Of a DNA stretch of 64,000 nt, positions 62,255-64,000 are shown piece by piece. The stretch comes from Clostridium homopropionicum DSM 5847 (lineage in GTDB: Bacteria; Bacillota; Clostridia; Clostridiales; Clostridiaceae). The notes beneath the pieces are model-generated. The model had not been told where the DNA came from, searched no databases, and saw only the letters and a list, made by a program, of their open reading frames with translations. Position 1 is the first letter of the stretch, and every line of letters starts with the position of its first letter. The stretch spans positions 62,001 to 126,000 of the forward strand of contig NZ_LHUR01000027.1 of assembly GCF_001263795.1 (NCBI RefSeq), in the 5' to 3' direction. Made by a program: the position numbers and the translations under genes.

Positions 62255-64000
62255 TTATAATAAAAACTTATTAATACTTTCCTGTAGTTCATTTGCAATA
62301 GCCGATAAACTTTCTGCTGACTCAGCAATTTGATGAATAATTGATGTTTGTTCTTCAGTGGATGCTGCAACTTCTTCCGTACTAGAAGCAGTTTCTTGTG
62401 ATATACTTGCAATGTTATTTATAGCATCTCCTGTATTATTTGCATTAACAGTTAAAATTTTTGTTTCTTTAGAAACTTTATTTATATAATCATGTATTAT
62501 TGTTACAGCTTCAGATATTTTTTCAAACGCACTAACAGTATCAAATAGAGCTTTTTCTTGGTCTTCCACAACTACTTTAGCCTTTTTCATTTCATTAACA
62601 GCTTGTTCAACACTAATCTGCACCTCTTCTATGATTGAATCAATTTTGTTCACAGAGGAGCTTGATTGCTCTGCAAGCTTTCTTATTTCATCAGATACAA
62701 CAGCAAATCCTCTTCCATGCTCACCAGCACGTGCAGCTTCAATAGCTGCATTTAAAGCTAATAAATTTGTTTGTTCCGAAATACTTTTAATAACTAATAG
62801 AATGCTTCCAATTTCTGCTGACTTTTCTGAAAGTGAACTAATAGCATCAGCTACACCATTAGATACCTGCTTGTTCTCGCTCATCTTTATCCTTTGATAT
62901 TCAACTGATTTTTTACCGTCTTCTACTGAATCTTTAGCTCCGTTTGATAATTCTTCAGATTTTATCATATCAGCTGCAATATCATTTAATCCATTAATTA
63001 CCTCTATCAGTTTAACATTGCCTTCTTCAGAGGATGCAGCTTGTTCTAAAGCACCTTTAGCTAAATCTGAAACAGCATTTGCTATTTGTTCTGATGTTTT
63101 GCTTACTTCTTCAGAGGATGCCATCATTTCCTCTGAAGAAGCTGCTACATTTCCACTCATATCCTTCACTTGTGAAATCAGGCTTCTTAAGTTATTAAGC
63201 ATATCAGAGAAATATAGAGTAAGTTGCCCTATTTCATCCTTTGACTTAACAATATGTACCTCTTGTGTTAAATCTCCAGTTGAGATAGCTTTTGCTGATT
63301 CAGCTAAATTCTTTAATGGTTTTGAAACTGAATTACTAAACATAAATGCAACAATAGCAGCAATAATTATACAAATTAACTCAATTATCATAAATGTATT
63401 TCTAAAATTATTTATAGGCTTCATATAGTCACTCACTGTATAAGCGGTAAATACATACCAATTATTTTCTTTATAAGAAGAATAAGTCATAAGCTTCTGA
63501 ACTCCATTTAAAGTGTAAAAACCACTACCTTGGTTTTCCTGCTGCATAGAAGCAAATAGTTTTTTAACTGTATCATTCTCTTTAGTAAAATCTGCTTTAA
63601 ATATTAAGTCTTTATTTTCATGAGCTATCATTACTCCATTACTGTTCAAAACTCCATAGTTATAATTTACTCCATTATCTTTTTTAACAAGCATTTCAGT
63701 TAGCTTTTCAAAATTTATTGATGCTCCAAATGTTCCTATATATTTTTTATTATCGTCAAACAAAGGTACCCCTATTGTTATTACAGGTTTCTTAGATGAA
63801 GGTGATATCCCCACATCCCCAACTGATATATTTTTACTTTGTGATGAAAGTTTATAGAACTTTAGTGATGAAACATCATTCCCTATATTCTTGCCATCTA
63901 GTGCATCAGCAATTATTTTACCTGCATTATCTGTATAAAACATGTTTTCATACATTCCATTACTTTTAGTATATATATCTTTTAGGTATCCATTTACTAT
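62255..64000 (-). CDS. Methyl-accepting chemotaxis protein (N-terminus beyond window)
   Basis: At least 581 residues, open to the window edge. The first visible part is a dCache sensor ([40 protein letters not shown]). A membrane span ([19 protein letters not shown]) leads to HAMP ([20 protein letters not shown]) and the signalling domain, whose tip reads [20 protein letters not shown]. It ends SINKFLL-stop. It lacks a pentapeptide tether. Ligand unknown. Confidence 0.93.
   Translation of the reverse strand: MVNGYLKDIYTKSNGMYENMFYTDNAGKIIADALDGKNIGNDVSSLKFYKLSSQSKNISVGDVGISPSSKKPVITIGVPLFDDNKKYIGTFGASINFEKLTEMLVKKDNGVNYNYGVLNSNGVMIAHENKDLIFKADFTKENDTVKKLFASMQQENQGSGFYTLNGVQKLMTYSSYKENNWYVFTAYTVSDYMKPINNFRNTFMIIELICIIIAAIVAFMFSNSVSKPLKNLAESAKAISTGDLTQEVHIVKSKDEIGQLTLYFSDMLNNLRSLISQVKDMSGNVAASSEEMMASSEEVSKTSEQIANAVSDLAKGALEQAASSEEGNVKLIEVINGLNDIAADMIKSEELSNGAKDSVEDGKKSVEYQRIKMSENKQVSNGVADAISSLSEKSAEIGSILLVIKSISEQTNLLALNAAIEAARAGEHGRGFAVVSDEIRKLAEQSSSSVNKIDSIIEEVQISVEQAVNEMKKAKVVVEDQEKALFDTVSAFEKISEAVTIIHDYINKVSKETKILTVNANNTGDAINNIASISQETASSTEEVAASTEEQTSIIHQIAESAESLSAIANELQESINKFLL

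Overview
The window looks like a chromosomal segment of a Gram-positive, spore-forming anaerobe, most likely a Clostridium in the broad sense. The evidence is the very AT-rich DNA, strong GGAGG-type ribosome binding sites, spoVA spore genes, T-box and PyrR-type leaders, an FeFe-hydrogenase maturase (HydG), an Agr-type peptide system and a Tad pilus without an outer-membrane secretin. The species cannot be fixed from the sequence. Most genes lie on the minus strand. I saw no tRNA, rRNA, insertion sequence or CRISPR array.

Layout. 1-3.2 kb: two WYL-domain regulators upstream of an RtcB RNA ligase; the second WYL gene is in frame with rtcB as read. 3.4-8.2 kb: small metabolic genes (VOC protein, Uma2, Cys-rich protein, methyltransferase/TPR protein, flavin reductase, DUF4397) with gene remnants, including a UvrA scrap. 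8.5-12.1 kb: a spoVA cluster (spoVAC-D-Eb plus DUF421 and two DUF1657 genes) resembling the mobile spoVA-2 heat-resistance operon. 12.1-12.8 kb: two joined, truncated genes. 13.8-23.8 kb: a complete Tad/Flp pilus locus with its own DegS/NarL-type two-component pair. 23.9-33.2 kb: a SNF2/SWIM helicase, two Fe-S proteins, a uracil permease behind a PyrR-type leader, and an amino-acid ABC transporter. 33.4-37.7 kb: trpB-trpA behind a Trp T-box, then the HydG operon behind a long leader ending in a terminator. 37.8-44.2 kb: envelope and surface-type proteins, including a peptidoglycan-binding protein and a six-repeat lectin-like propeller. 44.2-52.6 kb: a six-gene Hyf-like membrane complex whose large subunit lacks the NiFe cysteine ligands (an Ehr complex), divergent from a fused tandem MarR regulator with twin operator-like sites. 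52.7-55.3 kb: an Agr locus (agrB, agrC, two AgrD-like peptides) without agrA. 55.4-64 kb: DUF1905, a glycosyltransferase, an ornithine/lysine/arginine decarboxylase, a Pit phosphate transporter with its DUF47 partner, a small RHH-like protein and a chemoreceptor cut by the window edge.

The strongest leads for new biology are: (1) tandem AgrD peptides in which the ring-forming position is Ser in one and Ala in the other; (2) the Hyf-like complex without NiFe ligands, paired with a one-chain double MarR and two matching operators; (3) the WYL-WYL-RtcB operon and its A6 junction; (4) a leader RNA with a terminator in front of the hydG operon that I could not assign to a known class; (5) a PyrR-type leader on uraA that seems to act on the ribosome binding site.
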